A stretch of DNA of 64,000 bases from Stenomitos frigidus ULC18 (GTDB lineage Bacteria; Cyanobacteriota; Cyanobacteriia; Leptolyngbyales; Leptolyngbyaceae): NCBI RefSeq assembly GCF_003003795.1, contig NZ_PVWK01000009.1, positions 1-64,000 of the forward strand, given 5' to 3'. Within the stretch, counting starts at the first letter, position 1, and every line of letters starts with the position of its first letter. This document shows positions 28,180 to 37,806 of the stretch, piece after piece. Both the position numbers and the translations under genes were made by a program. The notes beneath the pieces were generated by a model. It was not told where the DNA came from. It searched no databases and saw only the letters and a program-made list of their open reading frames with translations.

Positions 28180-28336
28180 GGAGGGGTGGAATGTTCCCAT
28201 CGCCTCGCAACTCGGTATCCTAAGCGATCGGGCGATCGCTGTAAAGAATGGTGCTTGTCACTACTTCTGCTAGATGACAAGAAAAGTCGGATGTTGTGCC
28301 TTAGCGAGGTACACCTGGTAGGGTAAAGTTACAGAT

Positions 28337-29095
28337 ATGTATGACGACGATGACCTGAGTGTCCTCGATTTTGAGGGTGATCTGGAGAGTCCTCTAGATC
28401 ATATGGAACCTGTTGATCCTGGGTTAGAGGAGCCAAAGCCTGACCCGGATGAAATGTTGCGTCTATTAGAGGCAACCGACACCAATCAGCGGATGCTGGC
28501 GACCCGAGCGTTTTGTGAGCTCCAGGACGATCGTGCGGTGCCTCGTCTGATCCAACTTTTGACTGATCCGTGCCCACTGGTGCGCGTGAGTGCAGCGTAT
28601 GCTTTGGGTCGTAACCCCAGTGTGGATGCGGTAGAGCCGCTCATTGCGCGCTTCAACGACGATTGGAATGGCTATGTCCGTAAGGGCGTTGTTTGGGCCT
28701 TGGGCAACTGCCGCGATCGGCGTGCGTTGCCAACCTTGATTGAGGCACTCAAAACGGATATTTCGGCGGTGCGGTTGTGGGCAGCGAGTTCGCTGGCACA
28801 GATGGCGGCTGTGAGTTACGATGCCGTGGTTGCATCCATCCCACCGTTGATTGAGTCAGTGCGCCAAGATCCCGTTGCTGCTGTACGAAGCAATTGCGCC
28901 TGGGCGTTGGGACAGCTTTGCCGCGAGTTGCCTTCTAACATTGTGTACGGCACCACGATCGATGCCCTACTGGAAGTATTTGCTGAAGATGGGGAACTGG
29001 GCGTGCGCGAAGATGCCAAAGCGGCTCTACTTAAAGTGGGCGACCCCCGTGGCTTGCAGGTTATTGAAGCACTGGAACGAGAATGGTTCCTTTGA
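28337..29095 (+). CDS. HEAT-repeat protein
   Basis: A 252-residue soluble protein. After an acidic 50-residue N-terminus (DDDDLSVLDFEGDLE) it contains about five HEAT/PBS-lyase-type repeats, for example RVSAAYALGRNPSVDAVEPL, VRKGVVWALGNCRDRRAL and VRSNCAWALGQL. Such proteins occur as phycobilin lyases and as generic scaffolds; none of the residues I can see decides between them. It lies 157 bases after ppsA on the same strand. Confidence 0.85.
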   Translation: MYDDDDLSVLDFEGDLESPLDHMEPVDPGLEEPKPDPDEMLRLLEATDTNQRMLATRAFCELQDDRAVPRLIQLLTDPCPLVRVSAAYALGRNPSVDAVEPLIARFNDDWNGYVRKGVVWALGNCRDRRALPTLIEALKTDISAVRLWAASSLAQMAAVSYDAVVASIPPLIESVRQDPVAAVRSNCAWALGQLCRELPSNIVYGTTIDALLEVFAEDGELGVREDAKAALLKVGDPRGLQVIEALEREWFL

Positions 29096-29193
29096 ACCCT
29101 TTTTCTCTCTGCGGATACATCCTGATACCGTTAGTCTCGCAGTATGTTAAGCGTACCGATCGCTTCTAACCCATTCACTGCGAGGACTCCGTC

Positions 29194-29394
29194 GTGTTCA
29201 ATTCCCTCTTTCTAACGCAGCACCTTTTTCTAGCACAACAAGTTGCTAATGTTCAGGTCAATTTTCGACTCAGCGGCATTGTTGCTCTCATCGCAGGCAT
29301 TTTGATCCTGGCGATCCCCCGACTGCTCAATCTCATTGTGGCAATCTACCTGATTCTGACGGGACTGGTGCAAGTGTTCAATCTGAGGATCTAA
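29194..29394 (+). CDS. DUF3096 small membrane protein
   Basis: A 66-residue protein that starts at a GTG. It contains the pattern LSGIVALIAGILILAIPRLL, NLIVAIYLILTGLVQVF, with two hydrophobic helices around a Pro-Arg turn, as in the DUF3096 family. Its stop overlaps the stop of the convergent flavoprotein gene by 4 bases. Function unknown. Confidence 0.78.
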   Translation: MFNSLFLTQHLFLAQQVANVQVNFRLSGIVALIAGILILAIPRLLNLIVAIYLILTGLVQVFNLRI

Positions 29395-30626
29395 TTTGCA
29401 CCCATTGCCTGTCCTGCAATCCAGCCCGTTGTCCAGGCACTTTGAAAGTTGAAGCCACCTGTGACACCATCGATATCTAGAATTTCGCCTGCGAAGTGCA
29501 GTCCCGGACAAAGCCGACTCTCCATCGTTTTAAAGTCCACCTCCTTAAGATTTACCCCACCACAGGTCACGAATTCTTCTTTGAACGCACCTTTACCGCT
29601 GATACTGTATTGTCCGCGGGTCAGCTCTTGAATCAGCAGATTCAGCGTCTTATTGGAAAGCTCTGCCCAACGGGTTTCAGCGGCAATCCCAACGTAGCTG
29701 GTGAGGCGCTCCCAGAGGCGACGTGGAAGGAGCACGGGACAACTGGTGGCGATCGCCCGTTTGGGTAGCTGCGATTTGACGGCTAAGAGCTGTTGCCGGA
29801 GTGCTTCTGGCTTCGGCTGCGGCAACCAGTTGACCAGCAGCGTTGCCTGATAATGGCTGTCGTGTAAGACTCTGGCTCCCCAAGCAGAGAGCTTGAGTAC
29901 TGCTGGGCCGCTCATGCCCCAATGCGTTACTAGAAGTGGGCCTGTTTGCTCTAAATAGCTTTTTTCACCTGTTTGCAGCCTGAGATGGGCGCTGGTCACA
30001 GAGACACCTGCCAGATCTTGTAAGCGCTCATCAACAATGTTGAAGGTGAAGAGAGACGGCACGGGTGGTGCGAACGTGTGCCCCAAAGCGCGTGCGATCG
30101 CGTACCCCTGAGGGTTGCTGCCAGTCGCCAGTAGAAGGCGATCGCACGTCAGTACCTCACCGGCTTTCACATCTACCCGAAAACCATCTTCTTTTCGGGA
30201 CACGGCCTTAACAGCAGCACCTTGCCACAGTTTAACGCCCATCGTATGAGCGGTCTGCATCAAACAATCGACGATCGTAGCCGAGTCATCGGTGATGGGA
30301 AACATACGTCCGTCTGCCTCGGTTTTGAGCGTGACGCCGCGAGACTCAAACCACTCCACCGTATCGCGTGCCTGGAACCGACTAAAGGCACCCCGCAATG
30401 CTTTCCCACCTCTGGGATAATGCTGTACTAAAAGTGCTGGATCAAAGCAGGCATGGGTAACATTACAGCGTCCGCCTCCCGAAACGCGCACTTTGGCAAG
30501 GGGTTGCCGAGCAGCTTCTAACAGCGTCACTCGACTATTGGGATTGTGACTGGCACAGGCGATCGCGCCAAAAAATCCAGCAGCCCCACCACCAACAACG
30601 ACAACAGATAACGGATCAGACGACAT
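29391..30626 (-). CDS. NAD(P)/FAD-dependent oxidoreductase, YhiN/HI0933 family
   Basis: A 411-residue flavoprotein. The dinucleotide fold VVVGGGAAGFFGAI is at the N-terminus. KVRVSGGGRCNVTHA near residue 45 is the family hallmark, and LLLATGSNPQG closes the FAD site. The C-terminus has the typical YVGIAAETRWAEL..KGAFKEEFVTCGGVNL and LHFAGEILDIDGVTGGFNFQ. Members are widespread, and the physiological substrate is not established. It converges with the DUF3096 gene. Confidence 0.88.
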   Translation of the reverse strand: MSSDPLSVVVVGGGAAGFFGAIACASHNPNSRVTLLEAARQPLAKVRVSGGGRCNVTHACFDPALLVQHYPRGGKALRGAFSRFQARDTVEWFESRGVTLKTEADGRMFPITDDSATIVDCLMQTAHTMGVKLWQGAAVKAVSRKEDGFRVDVKAGEVLTCDRLLLATGSNPQGYAIARALGHTFAPPVPSLFTFNIVDERLQDLAGVSVTSAHLRLQTGEKSYLEQTGPLLVTHWGMSGPAVLKLSAWGARVLHDSHYQATLLVNWLPQPKPEALRQQLLAVKSQLPKRAIATSCPVLLPRRLWERLTSYVGIAAETRWAELSNKTLNLLIQELTRGQYSISGKGAFKEEFVTCGGVNLKEVDFKTMESRLCPGLHFAGEILDIDGVTGGFNFQSAWTTGWIAGQAMGAN

Positions 30627-30894
30627 AAGAGCAGGTGGAGCGAAAGGATAATGGCTAAAAGCGAAAGGCTGAAAGCTAAAGGATAAAACGTTTTGGTCCT
30701 GCGCTGCAGTTCTAACAATTAAACGACCTAAAAGGTTGCCGAGAGTTCCCGAAAACCACTACTACGTAAGGATCTGTGACATTTTTACGTGTCAGTCGAA
30801 AAATTGACACACTGCCGTTTGGTTTTGTCCGGAACAGTTACTTTCCCTGGTGGACAGGACAACAGTACCTACCTTCCGACCGAGACAAACGGCT

Positions 30895-32046
30895 ATGATG
30901 ACTCGACTAAAATTGGTTGCTTTGTCAACCTTGGCTTTAAGTTCCCTGACTCCGATGAAACCCGCTGATGCTGCATTGTTTAGCAAGGCGGCTCTCGATC
31001 CCAGCAAACTGACTCTGATTGCGTCACCCTATGGCAGCAATGCCCATCAACTTTTGATCGTTGAGCAAGTGTCGAATAACCGCGCTTGTTGGAGCGAAAG
31101 TGGCAGCAGTCCAACAGTCGTTGATCCACTCTTGGCAAATTTTGACTTTACGGGCATTTGTGGACGTAGTACTGATGCGAACGGTTACTCCATTCGGATG
31201 GGTGACCAGGACTTGGGGCTGCAATACAGCTTGCGAGTGGTACAGCGAAACGGTGATTTGCTGCTTGTAGGCGTTTCTAACCGCGATCGCACGGCACCAG
31301 AAATCCCGATCGGTCGGGCTGGCGGTGTCACGAATGGCTTTGCCAAACTGTACTTGAATCCTGGCTGGCGGATTACGCGCCGAGTCTACGATAACCAGCC
31401 GTTGGGACATTTCTATCTCACCAATGATCAACCGTTGAATAGCGCGATCGCGGCTGCTCCAGTAACGCTTCCAGCACCTGTCTCCCCGTCACTGCCAAAG
31501 CCATCATTGCCCTTGCCAGTGTCTCGCCCCGATATCATCATTACGCCTAACTCGACGGTGTCATCGCAGCCCACCCGACCTACTAGCACGTCGATTCCGA
31601 TTCCTGTGCCCCCGCCAGAATCAGCGTCTGTTAAGGGCACGCTTCGTCCAGTTCCAGCGCTGACCCCATCGGCTTCAGTGCCTGCCCCATCAGTTTCAGC
31701 ACCAACCACAACGGTTACCGTTTCTAGACCGAAACCAGCTGTCCCGTCGGGTGCCAGTCAGTCAGTGACAACGACACGATCGCCAGTCAAAGGGAAGCCC
31801 ATTCGAGTGCCGATTCCCCCTGCTGCCACCCGACCGATTTTTGAGTCCAGCATCGAAGCCATGCAGCCGCCACCAGCGCCACCACTCGCGCCAGCGCCAT
31901 CTGTGATCCAGCTGCCTGCTACTCGATCGCCCGTCACGCCACCATCCGTCACACGCCCTGTTGTACAGCCGCAACCGATCGTGAAAAACCCAACACCTTC
32001 GGCAGTCAAACCTGGAGACTTTGTTGTGCCAACGACAGCGCTTTGA
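30895..32046 (+). CDS. DUF3747 secreted protein with Pro/Ser/Thr-rich tail
   Basis: About 383 residues starting at the ATG 30895. A signal peptide (MMTRLKLVALSTLALSSL, cleavage probably after ADA) is followed by the DUF3747 domain, residues about 25-180 (ALFSKAALDP, FDFTGICGRSTDANGYSIR, DLGLQYSLRV, GHFYLTND). The last 200 residues are low-complexity Pro/Ser/Thr-rich (PVSPSLPKPSLPLP), as in periplasmic or wall-spanning proteins. Function unknown; probably envelope-located. Confidence 0.82.
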   Translation: MMTRLKLVALSTLALSSLTPMKPADAALFSKAALDPSKLTLIASPYGSNAHQLLIVEQVSNNRACWSESGSSPTVVDPLLANFDFTGICGRSTDANGYSIRMGDQDLGLQYSLRVVQRNGDLLLVGVSNRDRTAPEIPIGRAGGVTNGFAKLYLNPGWRITRRVYDNQPLGHFYLTNDQPLNSAIAAAPVTLPAPVSPSLPKPSLPLPVSRPDIIITPNSTVSSQPTRPTSTSIPIPVPPPESASVKGTLRPVPALTPSASVPAPSVSAPTTTVTVSRPKPAVPSGASQSVTTTRSPVKGKPIRVPIPPAATRPIFESSIEAMQPPPAPPLAPAPSVIQLPATRSPVTPPSVTRPVVQPQPIVKNPTPSAVKPGDFVVPTTAL

Positions 32047-32150
32047 GGATCGGCACCGCAACGTTGGTAGAGAGCAAAAGCAAATGGTCTTCTACCAGCG
32101 TTGCCGCTCGTTCCAGGATGTCTCAGAATTTGCACTTCACGGTTGAAGTC

Positions 32151-33038
32151 TTACGGCTTGAGCACGCGCTTTGCCGCTTGAAGCAGTTGGATGCGATCGT
32201 CTAGCCCGTTATAACCACCATTAATCACGCGGGTTACGGTTCTCACATCGTCATTGTCGGCATCACCATTGAGTTGGTTGGTCGCCCAAAACCAGCCAGC
32301 ACTGCGGCTTGCCAAATCGGGACTGGCCAATTGTGTCGGATTGTTGATCAAATCCATACCTAAGGCTTTACCACAGGCAATGTAATTAGTCCGACCCGTC
32401 ACCTGAATCAGCCCTCTGCCTTTAAAGCGCACCCCGTCACCGCTGTAAACATTGCCTAGATCATCACGACCCTCATAGTCTTCACCAGACGCATACTCTT
32501 CCAAGGCGTTAAAACGGTCGGACTCATGGGCAATCTGTGCCAAAAAGTGGGCTTGCCGTAACGGCGTCGAGACGTTGAACTCAACCATCGTACGGTTGAG
32601 ATACGGCGTGAGTGCATTGATGCGGCTGGTACTGGCTTCAGGCGCGATCGCCAAGATTTGCTGGGGCGTCAACAAAAGCATTGTGCTGGTCGGAAAAAGT
32701 CCAGCATACGGTTGCTTCCCTGCTGGTCGATCGGGCAGATTGCTAAGCGCACGCAGCGCATTATCCACCAGCCCATCTTTATCGTTGACGCTTCCCTGGA
32801 GTTTGCCTGCCAGCTCTTGTAGCCGATTTGCGGCCCCCTGTCTGCCGACCTTAACGTCACTGACTGAAAACAAACCCGCATACGGTGGCTTATCGGTTGG
32901 GCGTGGTGGCAGGTTGCTTAAAACTCGGATGAGGCTATCCACCAGCTCATCGTTCTTGTTGGCAGCCCCTTGCAGCTTGCTGATCAACGAGCCTAAGCGT
33001 ATAAAAGCTTGAATTCTCCAGATATCAAGTTGCGCCAT
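32151..33038 (-). CDS. Glycoside hydrolase family 19 (chitinase/endolysin-like) protein
   Basis: A 295-residue protein. Residues 120-295 are a GH19 domain: FLAQIAHESDRFNALEEYASG with the putative general-acid Glu in HES and a second Glu in EEYASG, then FKGRGLIQVTGRTNY, the family hallmark. Residues 15-110 are two copies of a roughly 50-residue unit, each with LVD..LR.LSNLP.RP..K.PYAGLF, perhaps for substrate or partner binding. No signal peptide is visible, so secretion would need another route. Bacterial GH19 proteins often cut peptidoglycan, so it may be an autolysin. Confidence 0.85.
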   Translation of the reverse strand: MAQLDIWRIQAFIRLGSLISKLQGAANKNDELVDSLIRVLSNLPPRPTDKPPYAGLFSVSDVKVGRQGAANRLQELAGKLQGSVNDKDGLVDNALRALSNLPDRPAGKQPYAGLFPTSTMLLLTPQQILAIAPEASTSRINALTPYLNRTMVEFNVSTPLRQAHFLAQIAHESDRFNALEEYASGEDYEGRDDLGNVYSGDGVRFKGRGLIQVTGRTNYIACGKALGMDLINNPTQLASPDLASRSAGWFWATNQLNGDADNDDVRTVTRVINGGYNGLDDRIQLLQAAKRVLKP

Positions 33039-33393
33039 AGTTCAGCACCTTTTGTTGATGGTGGTTTAGACCGACCTTGAAAACTAAAGCAAGGTCTTAA
33101 TCTTTGTATGCTAATTATTCACACAGACGTGATGAATTGCTAGATTCTTGACTACAGCTTTACTAATAGGATTTACGGACTGACTCGGATTCCGGCAGCT
33201 TTCGCGTCAACCTGACTTATTGACATGATTGACATGCCGCTTGTCCCCTATTTACTTTACAGCAAGCTTCAGGCGGCGATCGCGGCATCAGTGATGGTAT
33301 GACCGAGAGTGAGCTAGGATCAATGCGGCAACCGCTGGCTGAGTGCGCAAACTGCGAACTGCCTGCAAGATCAATTAACCCCTTGACACTGCG
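33039..33393. other. Intergenic region, no gene seen
   Basis: 355 bases between divergent genes. There are several HIP1 cores but no believable open frame or hairpin. Confidence 0.45.
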
Positions 33394-34434
33394 ATGAGCC
33401 CTGCTGATCAACCTCAAGCGATCGATTGGCGACGATCGACTGATCCTCCAACCTTATGGCTGTCGCTGGCGTTGGGCTCCGTGCTGATCCATTTAGTGAT
33501 CTTTATTCTTGTCAGTGTTGTTCTGACTCGTACGGCAAAAGTGCAGCTCGACGCCGAGCCCATTGCCGTTGAGTTCGTTGATCCAACGACAAATCCGGTA
33601 CAAGCGCGATCGGCGACACCGAGTCGGGCGATCGCTGCGCGCCCTAGCCAAACCGTGCCCAATGCTTCAGCGAACCGTCAAGCGCCACTGACCACCCAGA
33701 TACCTCAAGCATCTTTAGAACCAAGGCGATCGGTAGAACAACCTATTGCCCCACTACCGCCCGTCAAGCGCAGACCGCTTCCTCTCCGGACACGGCAACC
33801 ACAACCCTTTAGAAACCCCTTGCCGTCTCAGCCCGATCCAGCGCCCAATTCTACTCAGCCTCAGCCCAACCCGTTTAGAAATTCGTTGCCACAGCAGCCC
33901 GATCGTCGAGACTTAACGCAGCCTCAGCCTGCTCCCAGCAATCCTTTTCAGACAGGGTTACCAGGCGCTCCGCCTAATCCCTCTGGCAATCCTGATCCAC
34001 AGCCAGGCGGCTCCCAGGCACCAGCAGAATCAGGTACCGAGATAGCACAGCAACCCGGAGGAAACAGGGTTGCTGTCGTCATTTCTAACCCTCGACAGCC
34101 CTCTGTTGATCGTCAGCAGCAACCAGCAAAACCAAAGGAGCAGCAAAAAACGGTATCGATTTACTACTCTGGCGCTATTGCCCAACTACCAAGTCGCAGT
34201 ATGAGTATAGAAGTGCCCTTGACAATCGACTCAAACGGTCGGGTTGTAGATATTGGCAGAGCGAGCCTTCTTTCTCCAGCGAGTTCGATCGATCAGGAAG
34301 AACTGGACAATATCGCCGACCAGATTTTTAAAACCTGGGAGTTTGAGCCTGCTCAAAACCTATCAGGTGACAATGCACCTTTAAAGCCTCTACTGTCAAA
34401 TCTAACCGTCGACGCCCAAATTCAATTTCCCTAG
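33394..34434 (+). CDS. TonB-like energy transducer protein
   Basis: A 346-residue protein. Residues 20-45 form one membrane anchor (LWLSLALGSVLIHLVIFILV), as in TonB. It is followed by a long Pro/Gln-rich periplasmic spacer (residues 60-230) with internal repeats of QPxPFRNxLPxQPD. The C-terminal 80 residues (IEVPLTIDSNGRVVDI, TWEFEPA) match a TonB C-terminal-type fold. No ExbB/ExbD genes are near. It could energise outer-membrane iron transport, though the iron-uptake porin at 42-44 kb is not a TonB-dependent type. Confidence 0.72.
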   Translation: MSPADQPQAIDWRRSTDPPTLWLSLALGSVLIHLVIFILVSVVLTRTAKVQLDAEPIAVEFVDPTTNPVQARSATPSRAIAARPSQTVPNASANRQAPLTTQIPQASLEPRRSVEQPIAPLPPVKRRPLPLRTRQPQPFRNPLPSQPDPAPNSTQPQPNPFRNSLPQQPDRRDLTQPQPAPSNPFQTGLPGAPPNPSGNPDPQPGGSQAPAESGTEIAQQPGGNRVAVVISNPRQPSVDRQQQPAKPKEQQKTVSIYYSGAIAQLPSRSMSIEVPLTIDSNGRVVDIGRASLLSPASSIDQEELDNIADQIFKTWEFEPAQNLSGDNAPLKPLLSNLTVDAQIQFP

Positions 34435-34495
34435 TTCACGCTTCCTTAAGCTGCAAGTATGCTAGGGTTATAAATGCTTCACGCGTGTTACCCAT

Positions 34496-34566
34496 GCGGG
34501 CGTAGTTTAGTGGTAAAACCTTAGCCTTCCAAGCTAATGATGCGAGTTCGATTCTCGCCGCCCGCT
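34496..34566 (+). tRNA. tRNA-Gly (anticodon UCC)
   Basis: A 71-base cloverleaf. The acceptor stem pairs GCGGGCG with CGCCCGC, the anticodon stem is TTAGC/GCTAA around the loop CTTCCAA (anticodon TCC), and the T-arm is GCGAG-TTCGATT-CTCGC. CCA is not encoded. A truncated transposase gene begins only about 10 bases downstream, so the 3' end marks a recombination junction. Confidence 0.96.
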
Positions 34567-34573
34567 TCTCCCA

Positions 34574-35131
34574 TGGACGACGTTGATCATCATCGACTCC
34601 CAAGCCGTAAAAAATACCTGCAACGCCAGTGTGGACTCGAAGGGCTTTTGTTTCTACAAAGCCACCAATGGGATCAAAAGGCATCTCGCCGTGGACACGC
34701 TGGGGTTTCCCTGCTTCACTCACGGCACCAAAGCGAGTGTTTCCGATGATGTGGGCTTGATTGAGCTGCTGACGCTCAACATCGCTTCTTGCCAAGCCAA
34801 ACCCGTCGCTCTGCCCAAGACCACCATCCTGCTAGACCACGGTTATCACCTTGACGGTTTAATTGAGGCGTTAGAGCCGGTGTATCCCCAGCTCATGACG
34901 AAAATCAGCTTTGAGCGTTCGACGAAGCCCTCGAAACAAGCGAAAGCGGCACAAGGCAAAGCTGGCTTTGTCCCAGCCGTTGCAAGAGGGGTCATTGAAC
35001 GCTCCAAAGCTTGGATGGAGCGTTGTAAAAGTCTGGTCAAAAACTTTGAGCGCACGCTCGCTCATGCCACGACCAAGATCAACCTCTGCTTTGTCAGGCT
35101 CTTGCTGAAGCGGCTTGCAGCCGCTTCCTGA
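34574..35131 (+). pseudogene. 5'-truncated IS5-family transposase
   Basis: The reading frame opens directly after the tRNA and encodes the C-terminal two-thirds of a DDE transposase. The first catalytic Asp is in LIIIDSQAVKNT, the second in ILLDHGYHLDG, and the Glu region is RGVIERSKAWMERC..NFERTLAHATTKI. It ends normally with LLLKRLAAAS. The N-terminal DNA-binding part and any proper start codon are gone, so the gene is inactive. I see no inverted-repeat ends. Confidence 0.8.
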
Positions 35132-35488
35132 GATCTCAAATGGGTTCTATAGGCTGAGGCAAGTTCTCAGGTGGCTGTTCAACTCCTGCTGCTGCCGACG
35201 CTCCAAGCTCTTCAGCACTTGCTTCATCGCTTTTGCACTGGTCACTGACCATAACTCGTGGCACAGAGCCTTGCCGCTTAAGCAGTTAGCGAAAGAATCG
35301 CTTGGCTGCCTCTGTATAGCGGTGTCGCTACCACAAGCCATCCAGCACCCTCGTGATACACCGCACGTTACCAATCATATGGCTGCCCTCAGAGGGCAGT
35401 TTGATAGATCGCTATCCGCATTGCTGACACCATTCCTGCGTCATTTCGTCGGTCCTTTAGAGTGCCCAAACCGTGAGGTATTGATGGA
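35132..35488. other. Non-coding or decayed stretch after the IS5 remnant
   Basis: About 350 bases. A short minus-strand frame (35147-35374) and an overlapping plus-strand frame exist, but neither shows recognisable motifs. I read this as decayed DNA, not a gene. Confidence 0.4.
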
Positions 35489-36964
35489 TCAATCGTTATC
35501 GGCATGATGGAATTCATACACATAGAAAAGCTGGCGCAGTTGTTTGAGCCAATAGCCACTGATTCCTAGAAGCACTGCCACACCCAGGAGGAGTAGCACA
35601 CTCAAGGGAGGCATTTGCCACAAAGAAGCCTGAGCCTGATGAGCAGTGGTCAGCGTATAGAAACGCGCATCCAGGAAAACAGCTAAGAACAGAGCGAACA
35701 AGGCTCCCCCCCAAACACCTGTTATCAGCCAAGTGATTCGCTTGAGTGCCCGTTGGCAGGTATGACAATGCTGTGTGTGCGTACCCCAAACGTCAAACAG
35801 AGCGCGATGGTTCCCACCAGCAATCGGTTCTAGATAATGCTCAGACCACGGTATACCGCCTCCGGCTCTGTTCTCTAGCCATTGACGAAAGGTGATGACC
35901 ATCTTGTCTTGAGGATTGGGCGTATACACCTGTTCTAACCAACGTCCCTGGCGTTTTGCCAGTCTTCGCTCTTGATGATGCAAAAAGACCAGATCCTGAT
36001 GAAGAAAGAGCGAGGCTAGTACATGCCCTAACCAGGTCGGCATCGGTAACGCGAAGAAGGCAAGTCCTGGCGGTGTTTTGCCTGCTGCATTTTTAAGCAG
36101 CACTTGACGACCAATATGACGGCACCACCCTGGGCGCGTTGGTGTTGCATAAAGGATCAGTAGGAGGCTCCCACCATCGCTAAACGTAGTCTCAATCCGC
36201 ATCAGACAAGGCGGTTGGAAGTCGTGGCTCGTGCGCTGAATCGTCGGCGCTGTCGGTGTAACCGCAAAGGCAAACCCCTCTTGAGTGGAGATCTCTCGTA
36301 GCCGGGGCATATCGTAATACTTGGCATCCTGGTAGCGATCGCCCACCAAGCCATGATGCGAAACCGGCACATGGGCGGGATCAGCAACATTTTCCATAAA
36401 AAAATCCCATCCATAGGGCAAGTCACGGATATTCCAAAAGGCTTTGACGCTGTGCCCCGAGGTGTCATCCAATTCGGGTATGAGGCGAGGGTCACGCTGC
36501 TGGCTTTCTAACTCAGCAGCAGCACCTGCTTCAGCCCACACCCAAAGCAATCCTTGTCGTTCCTGCGTGGCATAAACCATCGCCCTGGCTTTGGGATTAG
36601 CGCAGTGAGTCGCTTCCGTAGCAGCGTCCTTTGACTGGGGCAGACTGACGCACTGACCCTCGCCGTTAAAGCGCCAAGCATGATAGGCACACAAGAGGGT
36701 GCCATCGGCTTCCACCCGCTCCTCTGACAGCGGCGCAAGACGGTGAGGACAGACATCTTCAAAACACCGCCAAGCGCCTGAACCATCTCGCCAAAGCACC
36801 ATGTCTATCCCGATCACCTGGATGGCGTGTGGACGGTCAGGATCTAAAAATTCGACTACAGCCACCGGATACCATTGCTTCGTCCATTGGAACTGCCCAT
36901 CGCGGTCTGATGGATCAGCCAGAGGATGAGCGTTTGTTTGTTGGGTTTGCGATTCAGAGAGCAC
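35489..36964 (-). CDS. Pheophorbide a oxygenase (PAO/Lls1)-like Rieske oxygenase
   Basis: About 491 residues. The Rieske ligands are in FEDVCPHRLAPL and LLCAYHAWRF, and the mononuclear iron site is NVADPAHVPVSHHG. Near the C-terminus CHTCQRAL supplies the redox CxxC of the PAO/TIC55/CAO group. Two membrane helices follow (ITWLITGVWGGALFALFL and SVLLLLGVAVLLGISGYWL). Plant PAO opens the chlorin ring; cyanobacterial homologues may act on chlorophyll breakdown products. The frame is open to 37171, but homology starts around WTKQWYPVAVVEFLDP, so I take the GTG at 36964. The start is uncertain. Confidence 0.85.
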   Translation of the reverse strand: MLSESQTQQTNAHPLADPSDRDGQFQWTKQWYPVAVVEFLDPDRPHAIQVIGIDMVLWRDGSGAWRCFEDVCPHRLAPLSEERVEADGTLLCAYHAWRFNGEGQCVSLPQSKDAATEATHCANPKARAMVYATQERQGLLWVWAEAGAAAELESQQRDPRLIPELDDTSGHSVKAFWNIRDLPYGWDFFMENVADPAHVPVSHHGLVGDRYQDAKYYDMPRLREISTQEGFAFAVTPTAPTIQRTSHDFQPPCLMRIETTFSDGGSLLLILYATPTRPGWCRHIGRQVLLKNAAGKTPPGLAFFALPMPTWLGHVLASLFLHQDLVFLHHQERRLAKRQGRWLEQVYTPNPQDKMVITFRQWLENRAGGGIPWSEHYLEPIAGGNHRALFDVWGTHTQHCHTCQRALKRITWLITGVWGGALFALFLAVFLDARFYTLTTAHQAQASLWQMPPLSVLLLLGVAVLLGISGYWLKQLRQLFYVYEFHHADND

Positions 36965-37144
36965 GGCTTTTAAGGATGAGGGGGCGTTAGCTATGACTAT
37001 ACAAAGCTTTGCGATCGAAGGCGGACGGGTTGAGGGTAAAGTTCTCCCAACTCGCTTTGAGAGTGTTTTAGCGCCAAGCGGGTCGGTACGGCTGTCATAG
37101 GACGAGAGTCGCGGCGCAGTGCTGGGGCAGTCGTTGACGAAAAC

Positions 37145-37589
37145 TTGGTCGTCGCGATCGCTACAGCACACTTTGCCCTTTTCGCTGCTCTTTCTGCCGC
37201 TCAGACCTGGGAACTGCTGCGCGTCTTAGAGACCCTTTCCTTTGTGCAGCCTCACCTGCAACTGGTTGTTCAAGCGCTGTGGGAACAGTTAACGGCGATC
37301 AATGCCCTTCGCCACCCACCTTTCGCCCGATCGCCTACAGCTGTTTGCCCGATCTGATTAGCCAAGCAATCACTGATCCCCTTGAGCAACAGAAAACCTT
37401 GAAGCTGATCGATCGTCGCTCCGCCAAAGATGCCTACTACGCTGTGTGGATTCGGGCAGGTGATATTAACGTCATGATGCGCTTGCGCGACTAGCGATCG
37501 AATGGAGAGGTGATTGCGCCCCTATGGCTAAGACAGCACATTACGGAGGAAGCCTACCAGGAGTTGGCAACCTATCGAGAGGAGCCGTG
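37145..37589 (+). pseudogene. Decayed unidentified gene with a frameshift and an internal stop
   Basis: Three stretches read like one former protein. LQLVVQALWEQLTAINAL is in frame 2; then, after a shift near 37300, FRPIAYSCLPDLISQAITDP, LEQQKTLKLIDRRSAKDAYY and VWIRAGDINVMMRLRD are in frame 1. After a TAG at 37492-37494 the same frame continues APLWLRQHITEEAYQELATY to a TGA. Amino-acid composition looks coding throughout. I do not recognise the family. Its 5' end overlaps the region upstream of the divergent PAO-like gene. Confidence 0.5.
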
Positions 37590-37806
37590 ATTTTCTCCGT
37601 TGAATTTAGCAGCTGTCTCACCATTAGATTAGGCCCTACAGAGACAACTGATGAGCCAACAATCCATACTGATTAGTCAGATTAGCCAGATTAGCCAGTT
37701 TTCTTCAGTAGAGCTATAAGTTTGTTGCCAGCAAAGAAATTTGAGTACAAAGCTAGACTCTTCCTTGCGCAACGTTCAGTGTTGCAGACAACGTAAGACT
37801 GAGTCA

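Noticed and set aside
35147..35507. Open frames on both strands after the IS5 remnant
   Set aside because: No motifs, Cys/Arg-rich composition and mutual overlap suggest random open frames.
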